Shown here in pieces: positions 7,774 to 17,620 of a DNA stretch of 64,000 nt (positions are counted from its first letter, which is position 1; each line of letters opens with the position of its first letter). The stretch is taken from positions 1 to 64,000 of the forward strand of contig JBBRQI010000003.1 in assembly GCA_038226665.1 (NCBI GenBank). The letters are read 5' to 3'. The notes under the pieces were generated by a model. That model saw only the letters and a program-made list of their open reading frames with translations, had not been told where the DNA came from and searched no databases. A program made the position numbers and the translations under genes. This DNA is from SZAS-103 sp038226665 (GTDB taxonomy: Bacteria; Pseudomonadota; Gammaproteobacteria; Xanthomonadales; Xanthomonadaceae).

Positions 7774-10700
7774 ATGTCGCCTCGCACGAAGCCATCCGCG
7801 ACTGGCGCGACCTGAACCTCGCACAAGGCGGACGCAGCCTGATCGAGGCCAGCGCAGGCACGGGCAAGACCTGGACCATTAGTGTCCTGTATCTGCGCCT
7901 GTTGCTGGAAGAAAAATTGTCGCCGCGGCAGATCGTGGTCACCACGTTCACCAACGCAGCTGCCGAAGAACTACGCGAGCGCCTGCGCGCCCGGCTGTTG
8001 TGGGCGGAAGGCCGTGCGCGTTCCGACGACGCTGCGACGATCGACGACACGAGAACGGATGAAGCCTGGTTGCACGCGCGCTGGCAAACCGACCCGGCAT
8101 GCAAGGCAAAAGACCTGCAACGCCTGCGCGTCGCCATCGCCGAGTTCGACATGGCGCCGATCACGACCTTGCATGGACTTTGCCAACGCATCCTGTCGGA
8201 TCATCCGTTCGCCGCCGGCGTGCCGTTCAAGGGTGGCGACCTGATCAGTATCGATGGTCTGGTTGGCGATATCGGCAAGGATTTGCTGCGCCGATTCCAC
8301 CAGGGCGATGAAGAAACCGACGCATTGCTTCGGCTGCAGCACGACGCAGGCGTGGAGTTGAAGCAGGATGGCTTGACGAAGCGGCTGAAGCTGCTGCTCA
8401 TGCCGGGCAGCGTCGTCTATTGCATGGACGATGATGAGATTGCGCAATCGCTTCCGCGCGAGTGGAGCGCGCGATTGCGCGAGTTGTGCGCGAACGATGA
8501 GTACTTCACCAAGACGTGCAACTTGCGAAAATACTGGATAGAACTCGCCGATATCATCGACGATCCTAGCGGTGCGCTGCCGACACGCAACACTGACAAT
8601 GGGCTTGCAAAAGCATCCGGCCTGACCGGGATATCGGCCGCAGGAAAAAAATCAGCCGATATCGCTGAGGCCGCTGCGTTTTCAGAAGCTGTCGCGCAAA
8701 GTGGAATCATCGAATACCTGCGCCTGCACGCAGCGCGAAAGCTCTGGTCGGCCATTGCCAACGAATCACGCGCGCAAGTGAAATCGCGACTTTCCAGCCT
8801 CAACCAGCGCACCTTCGATGATCTGTTGCGCACGGTTTCCGCGGCGCTTGATGGAAAGGATGGGCGTGCGTTGGCCGATGCCTTGTTCGCTGCGTGGCCG
8901 GTTGCGCTGGTCGATGAATTCCAGGACACCGACGGCGTCCAATACGGCATCCTCGACCGCATCTATCGGGACGCGGATCAAAGCAAGCGTGGCCGAGTGG
9001 TGATGATCGGCGATCCGAAGCAGGCCATCTACCGTTTTCGTGGCGGCGATATCCACGCTTACCTGCGCGCGGCGGACGAGGCGGATGCGGATGGCCGTTT
9101 GACGCTGGATACCAACCGGCGTTCATCGCGGAATTACGTTGCTGCACTCAACCAGTTTTTCGAAGTCGCAGGAAATCGCCTCAGTGCGGAATCCGGCGAC
9201 GATGTCATTCTCTGCGGGCCGGTCAAGGACAGCGACCGCCAGGACGGCTCGCCATACACGATCGACGGACAGCCTTGCGAACAACCGCTGGCAATCCACT
9301 ATCGCGAGGCCTGTCCGGAATCGACTCCAGCGCGCCGCGACCTGGCGTTGCGCATCTGCGCGAACCAGATCGCCGACTTGCTGAAGTCAGGCAAGCATTT
9401 CATCGGCAAAAAAATTGTTCAGCCATCGGATATTGCGGTCTTGCTGCCGGCGAATCGCGAACTGAGTACCTTGCGCGACCTGCTGCGCGAATGCGGCGTG
9501 CCGAGCGTGACCACGGCGCGTTCCAGCGTATTCGACACCGATACCGCGCGCGAGCTGCAAGTCGTCCTGTACGCGGTCGAAAACTGCTCCGACCTTCGCG
9601 CTGTGCGTGCGGCGGTGGCGACGCGACTCTGGGGAACCGACTACGCGAGGCTGCGACAGATGGGCGACGACCCGGAGGCGTGGCAGGCCGTCGCGGGTTT
9701 GTTCCATGGCTGGCGCCAGCGCTGGCATCAACGCGGCGTGCAGGCCGTGGTGGATGCATTGATCGAGCACGTCGCGCGCGCGCAACTCGCGACATCGACC
9801 GGAGAACGTGCACTCACGGATCTGCGTCATCTCGGCGAACTGCTACAGGCACAATCCGCGGAAATCGACGGTATCAACGAACTGCTTGCGTGGTTCAACG
9901 AGCAGCGCGCGTCGCATGGCGCAGACAACGACGACGCTGCAGACAATCGACAGTTGCGCATCGAGTCGGACGCGCAGCGAGTGAAATTGATGACCTTGCA
10001 TGCAAGCAAGGGCCTCGAATTTCCGATCGTGTTCCTGCCGTTGATGTGGAGTCACGGAGAAAAGCAGGACAGCACGGGCTTCTATCACATCGCGTCGCAT
10101 GACGGGACGCGCCGGATCGAATTGACAGAAAAGGCGAAAGAGGCAGAACTGCTTGCGTTGCAGGATGAACGCTTCCGCATCCTGTATGTCGCCATGACGC
10201 GCGCGATCCACGCCTGCCATGTCTTCGCGTTTCCGGTCGCTCGACCCGCGAATGCGAAGAAAAGCGCCAAGGCCGCCGCCGGAACCACGCGCAGCGCACT
10301 CGACGCGATGCTCGCGCGGATGGAACCACCCATCGACGCGATGGATGCACTGGGCGAGAAAGCGTCGAACATCCGCTGGGTCGACGGCTGGCATCCGGAT
10401 GCGACGATGCAGTACGCAGCCGTCGATACGGAGACTCAACCTAGGCGCGAAGCACGCACTCCGCTGCCGTTTGCGATCCTGCCGCTGCCTGCCAAGCACA
10501 GCTTCACCACGCTCACGCAAGGTGCGCTCGTGCCGGATGTTTCGGCCGCGGACGAGAACGATACCGACGCGATTCGCATCACCGCGATTGGTGCCGACAT
10601 CGGCTCGGCAACAACCACGGCAGGAATTGGTTCCGTAGCCGAGCCGCATCCTGTCTTGCTCGAACTCGGCCAGGTCAAAGGCGCGGATTTCGGCAACGCG

Positions 10701-11411
10701 GTGCATGCCATCTTCGAGCATCGCCAGCCACATGTTGCATTCGCGCAGCAATCCGAACTTGTGCATCGCCACCTCGCCGAATACAACGTGCGATGTACCG
10801 ATGGCAAGGATCAACTATGGCTGGCGAACGCATTGATTCGACGCTTGCAGGTTGTGCTCGATACGCCTCTTGGCGCCGCACAGGGAGCGGGTCCGCGTCT
10901 TGCGGATCTTGGTGTTGCCGAGATGCGCGCGGAGATGGAGTTTTATTTCGCCCTCGATGGCGCGTCGATGCAGACCTTGCGCATGGCATGTGCAACGCAT
11001 GCAGAGCCCGACCTTGTTCCATCCAGCAATCGCACCCTCGCCGGCTTGATGAATGGCAAGATCGACCTCGTGTTCAAGCACGACGGGCGCTTCCATGTAC
11101 TCGACTACAAGGGCAACCACCTTGGCGATCGCATCGACGATTACAGCGGCAATGCTTTACTCGCGCGAATGGATGCGAGCGATTACCGCTTCCAGGCGCT
11201 GATTTATGTCGTCGCACTGGATCGCTACCTGCGCCAGCGCATCCGCGATTACGACCGTGGCAGGCATCTCGGCGATTGTTATTACATCTTCATCCGCGCG
11301 GTCGGCCTCGGCGATGGCGCGGGTATCTGGCGGCATCGCTTCAGTGACGGCTTGCTGGATGCGGTACAGGAAGTGTTCGTTGGCATGCGCAAGCTCGGAG
11401 AGGCTGCATGA
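7770..11411 (+). CDS. recB: RecBCD enzyme subunit RecB (helicase-nuclease)
   Basis: A 1213-residue SF1A 3'-5' helicase with a C-terminal nuclease. Visible motifs are Walker A ASAGTGKT at about 28-34, Walker B DEFQDTD near 381, GDPKQAIYRFRGGD near 413, HASKGLEFP near 744 and RILYVAMTRA near 805. The nuclease signature is complete: KIDLVF and VLDYKGN near 1098-1113, with the catalytic Asp and Lys kept. The start codon overlaps the recC stop as ATGA, and its own stop overlaps recD in the same way. RecB supplies both the slower motor and the Chi-regulated nuclease of the complex. Confidence 0.95.
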   Translation: MNVASHEAIRDWRDLNLAQGGRSLIEASAGTGKTWTISVLYLRLLLEEKLSPRQIVVTTFTNAAAEELRERLRARLLWAEGRARSDDAATIDDTRTDEAWLHARWQTDPACKAKDLQRLRVAIAEFDMAPITTLHGLCQRILSDHPFAAGVPFKGGDLISIDGLVGDIGKDLLRRFHQGDEETDALLRLQHDAGVELKQDGLTKRLKLLLMPGSVVYCMDDDEIAQSLPREWSARLRELCANDEYFTKTCNLRKYWIELADIIDDPSGALPTRNTDNGLAKASGLTGISAAGKKSADIAEAAAFSEAVAQSGIIEYLRLHAARKLWSAIANESRAQVKSRLSSLNQRTFDDLLRTVSAALDGKDGRALADALFAAWPVALVDEFQDTDGVQYGILDRIYRDADQSKRGRVVMIGDPKQAIYRFRGGDIHAYLRAADEADADGRLTLDTNRRSSRNYVAALNQFFEVAGNRLSAESGDDVILCGPVKDSDRQDGSPYTIDGQPCEQPLAIHYREACPESTPARRDLALRICANQIADLLKSGKHFIGKKIVQPSDIAVLLPANRELSTLRDLLRECGVPSVTTARSSVFDTDTARELQVVLYAVENCSDLRAVRAAVATRLWGTDYARLRQMGDDPEAWQAVAGLFHGWRQRWHQRGVQAVVDALIEHVARAQLATSTGERALTDLRHLGELLQAQSAEIDGINELLAWFNEQRASHGADNDDAADNRQLRIESDAQRVKLMTLHASKGLEFPIVFLPLMWSHGEKQDSTGFYHIASHDGTRRIELTEKAKEAELLALQDERFRILYVAMTRAIHACHVFAFPVARPANAKKSAKAAAGTTRSALDAMLARMEPPIDAMDALGEKASNIRWVDGWHPDATMQYAAVDTETQPRREARTPLPFAILPLPAKHSFTTLTQGALVPDVSAADENDTDAIRITAIGADIGSATTTAGIGSVAEPHPVLLELGQVKGADFGNAVHAIFEHRQPHVAFAQQSELVHRHLAEYNVRCTDGKDQLWLANALIRRLQVVLDTPLGAAQGAGPRLADLGVAEMRAEMEFYFALDGASMQTLRMACATHAEPDLVPSSNRTLAGLMNGKIDLVFKHDGRFHVLDYKGNHLGDRIDDYSGNALLARMDASDYRFQALIYVVALDRYLRQRIRDYDRGRHLGDCYYIFIRAVGLGDGAGIWRHRFSDGLLDAVQEVFVGMRKLGEAA

Positions 11412-13315
11412 GCGCCGTCGCTGCGGGAACCCATTTCAATTTCCATCAACGATCCGGCATTCCGGATGCCGACTCTTGGCGCGCGCTGGATCGCACCGTC
11501 GCGCGTTGGGTGAACGCCCACGGCGGGTCGCGTTTGCTCGCTGAAGTGGCCGGCTGGGCCAGCCATGCCGAAGGGCAGGGCGACAGTGCGCTGCCCTTGC
11601 TCGGCGATGGCAAGGGTCATCACGGCATGCGCTTGCTCACCGACGATGAAATGGATGCGTTGAAGTCCGAACCGATGGTTACTGCCGTCGATGACACGAC
11701 GGAAGCCCAAGGAAAAACGGAAAACCAGATTGCCACACCTTTCGTGCTCGAGTTCGGCCACTTCTACCTGCGTCGGAATTATCTGCACGAATGCGCCGTC
11801 GCGGCGCATGTCGAACAACGCCGTCTTGCCGCAACGGCTCCGATCATGCCGTTGTCAGAACCTGACCTCGATGCCGTGTTCGATGATCGCAACGACGACA
11901 ACGTGCGGCTGCAACGCGAAGCGGTGCGTCGCGTGCTGGGCCGCCGCCTGTTCGTGCTCACTGGCGGTCCTGGCACCGGCAAGACCGCAACGGTGTTGCG
12001 CATGTTGCTCGCATTGTCTCGCGAGCACGTCGCGCGCAAAGGCGCACTGCCTGTGATCCGGATCAGCGCACCGACCGGCAAGGCCGCGCAACGACTGAGT
12101 GGGTCCTTGCGCGACGGTGCGACGGAGCTGCGCACTGGCCAGCGCGCGTTTCCCGATGCCTGGGCACGACACCTCGACAATGCGCTCGCCGCCGCATCCG
12201 GCACCTTGCATCGCCTGCTCGGCAGCCGCAGCCACGGCGGCGGTTACGCGCACCACAAGGACGATCGCATTCCCGCGGATATCGTGGTCGTGGACGAGGC
12301 CTCGATGGTCGATCTCGCCATGCTGCGCGCACTCCTCGACGCATTGCACGACGACGCCATCCTGGTGCTTGTCGGCGATGCCGACCAACTGACATCGATC
12401 GGCACCGGGTCGGTATTGCTGGATCTGGTCGTTGCCATGGAAGCCGACGGTGGCGCGGATTTGGTGCGCCTGCGCCACAGCTTCCGCGCCGACACCGCAC
12501 TTGTTGCGATCAACGATGCGATTCGCGAAGGCGACCTCGCGACCTTCGACAGTGCATGGCAGGCCGCGGGTGGAAGCGCCGTGCGGCACGCGGTGACCGA
12601 TCGCCGCGACCTTGGCGTGCGTATCGCGTCGTGGTGCCGCGACCTGCGCGCGAACCTGCAACGCTCGGGCGCGTTCGATGCCATGCCGGACAACGATCCG
12701 GATGCCATCCGCCGCGCGCTCGCTGCGCTCAGGCAGCAGCAATTGTTGTGCGCCTTGCGCGAAGGCGATTTCGGCGCCGAACAAGTCAACGACGCCACCG
12801 AAGCCTCCTTGCGCAAGACGATTGAAGGTTACGAGAACGCCACCTGGTATCCCGGCCGCGCGGTGATGATCTCCCGCAACGATTACGCGTACGACCTGTA
12901 CAACGGCGATGTCGGCATCTGCCTGGAGGACGCCCATGGCGGCCTGCGGGTGTGGTTCGAAGGTTCTCCCGCGAATGTAACGAGCGAATCGGCAACGAGC
13001 GATCAGCCGTCGCTGCGCAGCTTCGCAACCGGAGGCTTGCCGGCGCATCGAGGCGCGTTTGCGATCACCGTGCACAAGAGCCAGGGATCGGAATACGAAC
13101 GTGTCGCCGTGTTGTTGCCGCCCGACCCGGGCAACGCGGTGCTGTCGCGGCAATTGCTCTATACGGCGCTTACACGCGCGAAGTCGAAGATCGAACTTTG
13201 GTCCGCGGGCGATGTGCTGGCCGCGACGATCGCATCATCGGTCGAACGCAGCGCGGCATTGCGGTTGCGGTTGCGGTTTGCACATCGTACGTCCGCAACA
13301 CCAGTGCGCCAATGA
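11408..13315 (+). CDS. recD: RecBCD enzyme subunit RecD (5'-3' helicase)
   Basis: A 635-residue SF1B helicase, close to the usual RecD length. It has Walker A GGPGTGKT near 186, DEASMVD near 296, GDADQLTSIGTG near 325, the TVHKSQGSEYE motif near 555 and QLLYTALTRAK near 580. It is the fast motor of RecBCD and controls nuclease activity. The ATG overlaps the recB stop (ATGA). Nothing terminator-like is seen in the 60 bases before the convergent peptidase gene, so transcription may run together there. Confidence 0.94.
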   Translation: MSAVAAGTHFNFHQRSGIPDADSWRALDRTVARWVNAHGGSRLLAEVAGWASHAEGQGDSALPLLGDGKGHHGMRLLTDDEMDALKSEPMVTAVDDTTEAQGKTENQIATPFVLEFGHFYLRRNYLHECAVAAHVEQRRLAATAPIMPLSEPDLDAVFDDRNDDNVRLQREAVRRVLGRRLFVLTGGPGTGKTATVLRMLLALSREHVARKGALPVIRISAPTGKAAQRLSGSLRDGATELRTGQRAFPDAWARHLDNALAAASGTLHRLLGSRSHGGGYAHHKDDRIPADIVVVDEASMVDLAMLRALLDALHDDAILVLVGDADQLTSIGTGSVLLDLVVAMEADGGADLVRLRHSFRADTALVAINDAIREGDLATFDSAWQAAGGSAVRHAVTDRRDLGVRIASWCRDLRANLQRSGAFDAMPDNDPDAIRRALAALRQQQLLCALREGDFGAEQVNDATEASLRKTIEGYENATWYPGRAVMISRNDYAYDLYNGDVGICLEDAHGGLRVWFEGSPANVTSESATSDQPSLRSFATGGLPAHRGAFAITVHKSQGSEYERVAVLLPPDPGNAVLSRQLLYTALTRAKSKIELWSAGDVLAATIASSVERSAALRLRLRFAHRTSATPVRQ

Positions 13316-13375
13316 CTTTCGTGCGCTGCGGTTCCGGAATGCAGGAAGCGCGACGTTCCCTGCTTCAGACGTTGC

Positions 13376-15412
13376 TTACTTCAAGTGCTTCGTCATCCAG
13401 TCCACCCACCGGCGGTACACGTCGGTGGTGCGCACGATGTCTTTCGGGAAATGCGTATCGACCGGATACGCGTAGAACTCGACTTCTACGCCCGCGTCGC
13501 GCAATGCGTGGAACCATTCGTAGCTGTTCACGAGCGGCACGTTGGGATCGCCAGCATCGCCCATGATGAGTGTCGGCGCAGTGACCTTTTGCGCGTAGGC
13601 GATCGGCGACTGCTCGCGCCAGATGTCATGGTATTTCGCCGACCACGGGGAGCCGCCGAAGAAATAGGTGTCGCCGGCCTGGTAATAGGAGACGGTGTAG
13701 TCCATCACCCAGTCGGTCAGCGCTGCGCCCGAGACGGCAGCCTTCCACAGCGGATAGTGGCCGGTGAGCCATGTCGTCATGTAGCCGCCGTATGACCAGC
13801 CGGTGACGGCGATGCGCGTGTCGTCCACGATGCCGAGCTTCTTGACTGCGTCCAGGCCGGCTATCACATCCTTTCCGGGGCCTTCGCCGGTGTCGCGGAA
13901 GATCGCATGCTGATAGGCATCGCCGTCGCCGGTGCTGCCGCGATAGTTGGGCTGGAACACGATGAATCCCGCCGCCGCGAGCAATTGTGGCAAGGGCGAG
14001 AACTTCACCGTGGACGCCGCTTCCGGGCCGCCGTGGATCACCAGCACGAGAGGATATTTCTGGCCGCTGCGATAGCCCGTCGGATAAGTGAGAACGCCAT
14101 CTTCATGGAAACCGTTCGGGCCTTCCCATGCGATGGATTCGGTACGACCAAGCGTGAGCCCGTCGACGAAGGCGTTGACGTTGGTGAGTCGGCGCGGCTT
14201 GCCGTTGGCCGAATCCATCATGTACAACTCGCCGGGATGCGTCTTCGTGTAGCCGACGAACGCGAACGCGCCAGCGCGGGAAACGCTTAAATCCGTGCCT
14301 GCTTCCACGTCGCCGAGGTCAAGCTTGTGCACTGTTCCATCCAACGATTGCTGCCATAGTACCGAGCCTGCATTCTCATCGCCCTCCAGCAACAGTGTCT
14401 TGCCGCCTGGCAGCCAGGCGTAGTTGTTGAAGTTGCGTGCGAGCGCGTCGGTGATGTCGCGGACGCTTCCGTTCGCGGAGACGTACACGGCATTGCCGTT
14501 GTTCTGGTCGCCGTCGCGCGAGCGCGCGAATGCGAATGCGTTGCTGTCAGGCGCATAGGCGACTGTCGTCGCGCCTTCGGCAGATACCAACGTACGCGGC
14601 TCGCCGCCGTTGGCGTCCACCGCAGCGATCGTCGAATGGAACGACGGCCCCCAGTATGCATTCGGGTAGCGCGTGAACGCGATGCTGCGGCCATCGTGGC
14701 TCCACTCAGGAATTGGCGTTGCATCCTGCTGATCGGTCTGCAGGCTGAAACTGCCTTGCGTGAGCCGTTTCGCTGCGCCGCCCGGACTCGGCACCACCCA
14801 CAGATGCCACGGCGTGAGCGCCGCGCGCACCAGGAAATTGTTGTCGGTCACCTGGAACGCGTCGTTGTGTTCCTTGATGGCTTTCTTGTTCGGCGCCTCG
14901 TCTTCGGTGATGAATGCAACCTGCTTGCCATCCGGGCTCCACGAGAATTCATCGACGCCGCGTTTTGCGGTCGTGATGCGCATCGCATCGCCGCCATTCA
15001 TCTGCATCACGAAAACCTGCGCCTGCTTGTCGTCGTCGGAACCCTTGTCGTCGTCCTTGGAGTCCGTGTCTTCATCCGAAGGCGTTGCGTCTTCGGCGAG
15101 GAATGCGAGTCGCGTACCGTCCGGCGACCATTTCGGCGAGCCGATGCCGCTGCGCTTCCAGGTCAGTGCGCGCCGCGTGCCGGTGGCGACATCCACGACG
15201 TCGAGTTCCTCCTGTTTCTTGTCGGTTTTCCAGTCGGGCGTGCCGACGACCACGGCGATCTGGCGGCCATCCGGGGACATCCTGACGTCGCCAAGGCTCA
15301 CGATCCTGCGCAGGTCGGCAAGCTGGAAACCCTGCGCATCCGCGGCGCGGCTCGGCAACGGCAACGCAATGGCGCAACAGAGAGCGACGGCAAGGCATCC
15401 CGTGGACTTCAT
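13376..15412 (-). CDS. Secreted S9-family peptidase (acylaminoacyl-peptidase / prolyl oligopeptidase type)
   Basis: A 678-residue exported serine peptidase. Residues 1-24 form a signal peptide (ending SRA-AD). Residues 25 to about 400 carry WD40/TolB-like propeller repeats, with several SPDGxxxAF/V blocks (MSPDGRQIAVV, WSPDGTRLAFL, WSPDGKQVAFI). The C-terminal third is an alpha/beta hydrolase with nucleophile motif GWSYGG (Ser near 539), the acidic residue in GDAGDPNVP near 618 and His 654 in VDTHFP. The family releases residues or dipeptides from oligopeptides, probably in the periplasm. A long Asp/Lys-rich insertion near residues 115-130 is low complexity. Confidence 0.9.
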   Translation of the reverse strand: MKSTGCLAVALCCAIALPLPSRAADAQGFQLADLRRIVSLGDVRMSPDGRQIAVVVGTPDWKTDKKQEELDVVDVATGTRRALTWKRSGIGSPKWSPDGTRLAFLAEDATPSDEDTDSKDDDKGSDDDKQAQVFVMQMNGGDAMRITTAKRGVDEFSWSPDGKQVAFITEDEAPNKKAIKEHNDAFQVTDNNFLVRAALTPWHLWVVPSPGGAAKRLTQGSFSLQTDQQDATPIPEWSHDGRSIAFTRYPNAYWGPSFHSTIAAVDANGGEPRTLVSAEGATTVAYAPDSNAFAFARSRDGDQNNGNAVYVSANGSVRDITDALARNFNNYAWLPGGKTLLLEGDENAGSVLWQQSLDGTVHKLDLGDVEAGTDLSVSRAGAFAFVGYTKTHPGELYMMDSANGKPRRLTNVNAFVDGLTLGRTESIAWEGPNGFHEDGVLTYPTGYRSGQKYPLVLVIHGGPEAASTVKFSPLPQLLAAAGFIVFQPNYRGSTGDGDAYQHAIFRDTGEGPGKDVIAGLDAVKKLGIVDDTRIAVTGWSYGGYMTTWLTGHYPLWKAAVSGAALTDWVMDYTVSYYQAGDTYFFGGSPWSAKYHDIWREQSPIAYAQKVTAPTLIMGDAGDPNVPLVNSYEWFHALRDAGVEVEFYAYPVDTHFPKDIVRTTDVYRRWVDWMTKHLK

Positions 15413-15562
15413 GGTCTATTCCCCTGGAAAAGACGACCGGGTTTCGCTGTCGTCGGAATTGTACGCGCGGCTACTGCGCCAGCGAACGCTAGCAGATTCA
15501 CTGCGATCGCATGGAGTGGCTGCGGAAAATAGTGCAGGCAACAGGCGTCGCACGTCGGCGCT

Positions 15563-16075
15563 TCAAGCGTCCTTGTTGTGCTTGCGCATGATCCGCTGCT
15601 TGTCGCGATTCCAGTCGCGATCCTTCAGCGTCGCGCGCTTGTCGTGCGCCTGCTTGCCTTTGGCAAGTGCGATCTCGAGTTTGGCACGGCCGGATTTCCA
15701 GTACATCGCGGTCGGGATCAGCGTGTAGCCGTCGCGTTCGACGGCGCCGATCAGCTTGTCGATCTCGCGCGCGTGCAGCAGCAACTTGCGGGTGCGGCGG
15801 TCGTCGGCGATGACATGGGTCGATGCGGTGATCAGCGGAGTGATTTGCGCGCCGATCAGGAAGACTTCGCCGCGGATGAGCATCGCGTAGCTGTCGGCGA
15901 ACTGGATGCGGCCGGCGCGTATCGCCTTGACCTCCCAACCTTGCAACATGAGGCCGGCCTCGTAGCGATCCTCGAGCGCGTAATCATGGCGCGCGCGCTT
16001 GTTCAGCGCGATGGTCTTCTGACCCGCGTCCTTCTTCGCGCTTGCGGTATCCTTCTTGTGGTTCGCGTTCGTCAT
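15563..16075 (-). CDS. smpB: SsrA-binding protein SmpB
   Basis: A 170-residue SmpB, which brings tmRNA to stalled ribosomes for trans-translation. Core blocks are LNKRARHDYALEDRYEAGL, LQGWEVKAIRAGR and the basic C-terminal tail DWNRDKQRIMRKHNKD, which folds into the mRNA channel. The start at 16075 fits the family; the frame is open far upstream (an ATG at 16093 adds six residues) but that extension is not SmpB-like. The Lys/Ala-rich N-terminus is typical for the order. It is divergent from ratA, the arrangement also found in E. coli. Confidence 0.93.
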   Translation of the reverse strand: MTNANHKKDTASAKKDAGQKTIALNKRARHDYALEDRYEAGLMLQGWEVKAIRAGRIQFADSYAMLIRGEVFLIGAQITPLITASTHVIADDRRTRKLLLHAREIDKLIGAVERDGYTLIPTAMYWKSGRAKLEIALAKGKQAHDKRATLKDRDWNRDKQRIMRKHNKDA

Positions 16076-16254
16076 CTGCTCATTGTCTCGCATGCTGGCG
16101 AAGAATGCTGGCAACGCGCCTTCTACCAACCCGCACGACGGCCCGCATACTGCGTAAGAATTGATTTGTCGTCGCGCGAGCCTTTGGTTCGCAAGCGCTC
16201 CTCCTCGCCCGTGAAGGGGAGGGGCCAAACACTATTCGGATTCAACGGAACGGC

Positions 16255-16695
16255 ATGACCACGATCCATCGCAGTGCGCTCGTCGCGCAACCGCCTGCCG
16301 TGCTTTACGCGCTCGTCAACGACGTCGCCGCGTATCCGCGACGTTTCGAGTGGTGCAGCGGCAGCGAGGTGCTTGAACAATCCGCGCAACAGATGCTCGC
16401 GCGGCTCGATCTACGCGTTGCCGGAATGCCGGCAACCTTCACCACGCGCAATACCATGACTCCGGTCTCACGCATCGAACTCGCGCTGGTGGATGGGCCA
16501 TTCCAGCGTTTTGGCGGCGCATGGACTTTCGATGCACTCGGGGACAGCGGTTGCCGGGTCGGCTTGCAGTTGCAGTTCGAGATGGCTGGCAAGCTGCTGG
16601 GATCGGCGCTTGCGCTGGGCTTCACCGGCTTGGCCGATCGCTTGGTCGATGATTTCTGCCGCGTGGCGCGCACCGAGGCAGCGAATGCCGACTGA
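16255..16695 (+). CDS. ratA: RatA-like START/Coq10 family protein
   Basis: A 146-residue polyketide-cyclase/START-fold protein. The N-terminal pattern (HRSALVAQPPAVLYALVNDV, then YPRRFEWCSGSEVLE) and the length match the RatA/Coq10 ubiquinone-binding family. In E. coli RatA was reported to block 70S assembly as a toxin, while homologues elsewhere act in ubiquinone delivery, so the biochemical role here is open. The 3' end overlaps the rnfH-family start by 11 bases, so the two are co-translated. smpB lies divergently 179 bases away. Confidence 0.88.
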   Translation: MTTIHRSALVAQPPAVLYALVNDVAAYPRRFEWCSGSEVLEQSAQQMLARLDLRVAGMPATFTTRNTMTPVSRIELALVDGPFQRFGGAWTFDALGDSGCRVGLQLQFEMAGKLLGSALALGFTGLADRLVDDFCRVARTEAANAD

Positions 16696-17002
16696 AACGT
16701 CGCGTGATGAATCCATGTCGGCTGACACGATATGTGTGGAAGTGATGTATGCGCTGCCGAAGCGCGCATGGTCGGCCGCACTGGAATTGCCTGCCGGAGC
16801 GATCGCATCGGAAGCCGTTGCGCGATCGGGTTTCGCGATGCGGGTTCCTGGTTTCGATTTGAGCGTGCTGGGCTACGCGATCTTCGGAAAGACCATCAGC
16901 GCAACCACCTTGCTGCGCGATGGCGACCGACTGGAATTGTTGCGGCCCCTGCTCGCCGATCCCAAGCAGGCCCGGCGCGCGCGCGCGAAACGCAATGAGT
17001 GA
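16685..17002 (+). CDS. rnfH: RnfH family protein (ubiquitin-like fold)
   Basis: A 105-residue member of the RnfH/UPF0125 family, small beta-grasp proteins encoded next to ratA in many gammaproteobacteria. The core CVEVMYALPKRAWSAALELP and the terminal block DGDRLELLRPLLADPKQARR are characteristic. The ATG at 16685 has a GAGG box and overlaps the end of ratA; an internal ATG at 16715 would lose ten residues. The precise function of the family is not settled. The C-terminus is very basic. Confidence 0.87.
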   Translation: MPTETSRDESMSADTICVEVMYALPKRAWSAALELPAGAIASEAVARSGFAMRVPGFDLSVLGYAIFGKTISATTLLRDGDRLELLRPLLADPKQARRARAKRNE

Positions 17003-17024
17003 ACGCGCATGCCGTGGCGCAGGA

Positions 17025-17426
17025 TCAGCTGCCGTTTGGTTTCTTCTTCTTGTCCTTGGGCAGGTTGCCGAACTTGCCCATTTTCCTGGACAAAGCCTGA
17101 TCCTGTTCCGGGAAATACGAACCTGAACTGCTGGCGAGGGTATCGCCTTCAAAGAGCAAGGTCAGCGTTTTCACATCGGGGCTGCGCTGGCCACGCCGAT
17201 CCTGCTCGCTGGCGACATAGTCCCAGCGCTGCGAGTGAAAAGGATCTGCGATCGACGGCGTACCCAACAAGGCGAGTACGTCCTGCTTGCTCATGCCGGG
17301 CTTGAGTTGCTCGACATTCTTGGTCTCCAGCAGGTTTCCCTGATACACCGGCGGGTGGTAGACAATGCCGCAGCCGGCGGTCGCAACGAGTGTCGTCAGC
17401 AGCAAGAGCATCAGGGTTTTCCGCAT
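17025..17426 (-). CDS. bamE: Outer membrane assembly lipoprotein BamE (OmlA/SmpA)
   Basis: A 133-residue lipoprotein of the BAM complex that inserts beta-barrel proteins into the outer membrane. The start at 17426 opens a lipoprotein signal (MRKTLMLLLLTTLVATAGC) with acylated Cys 19; the frame upstream of it is not family-like. The BamE core is GNLLETKNVEQLKPGMSKQDV followed by LLGTPSIADPFHSQRWDYV. The tail is Lys-rich. It is divergent from fur, an arrangement described for Xanthomonas omlA-fur, with a shared 194-base promoter region. Confidence 0.92.
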   Translation of the reverse strand: MRKTLMLLLLTTLVATAGCGIVYHPPVYQGNLLETKNVEQLKPGMSKQDVLALLGTPSIADPFHSQRWDYVASEQDRRGQRSPDVKTLTLLFEGDTLASSSGSYFPEQDQALSRKMGKFGNLPKDKKKKPNGS

Positions 17427-17620
17427 CGTCGGTATCGTCCGAATGGAGAAGGGAGCAGGGGCCGGATGATACACTACGACCCGTCCGCGCAGCTTCCCGC
17501 AAACGCGTTCAAGGAACCTCTGGACAAGTCCGGAGGTGCCGGTGATGCATGAATGCACACGCCTGAATAAAGCCCGGGATGGACTTGTTCAGACCATCCT
17601 CAACTGAACGCGGAGGCCGC

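Noticed and set aside
4891..7824. 977-codon minus-strand open frame opposite recC
   Set aside because: Antisense shadow of recC with no recognisable motifs; the product is composed of Arg/Gln/His-rich sequence typical of mirrored codons.
16255..17002. ratA-rnfH as a toxin-antitoxin module
   Set aside because: The pair is a conserved housekeeping arrangement next to smpB; the RatA homologue is better described as a START-fold ubiquinone-binding protein, and no antitoxin activity of RnfH can be read from sequence.
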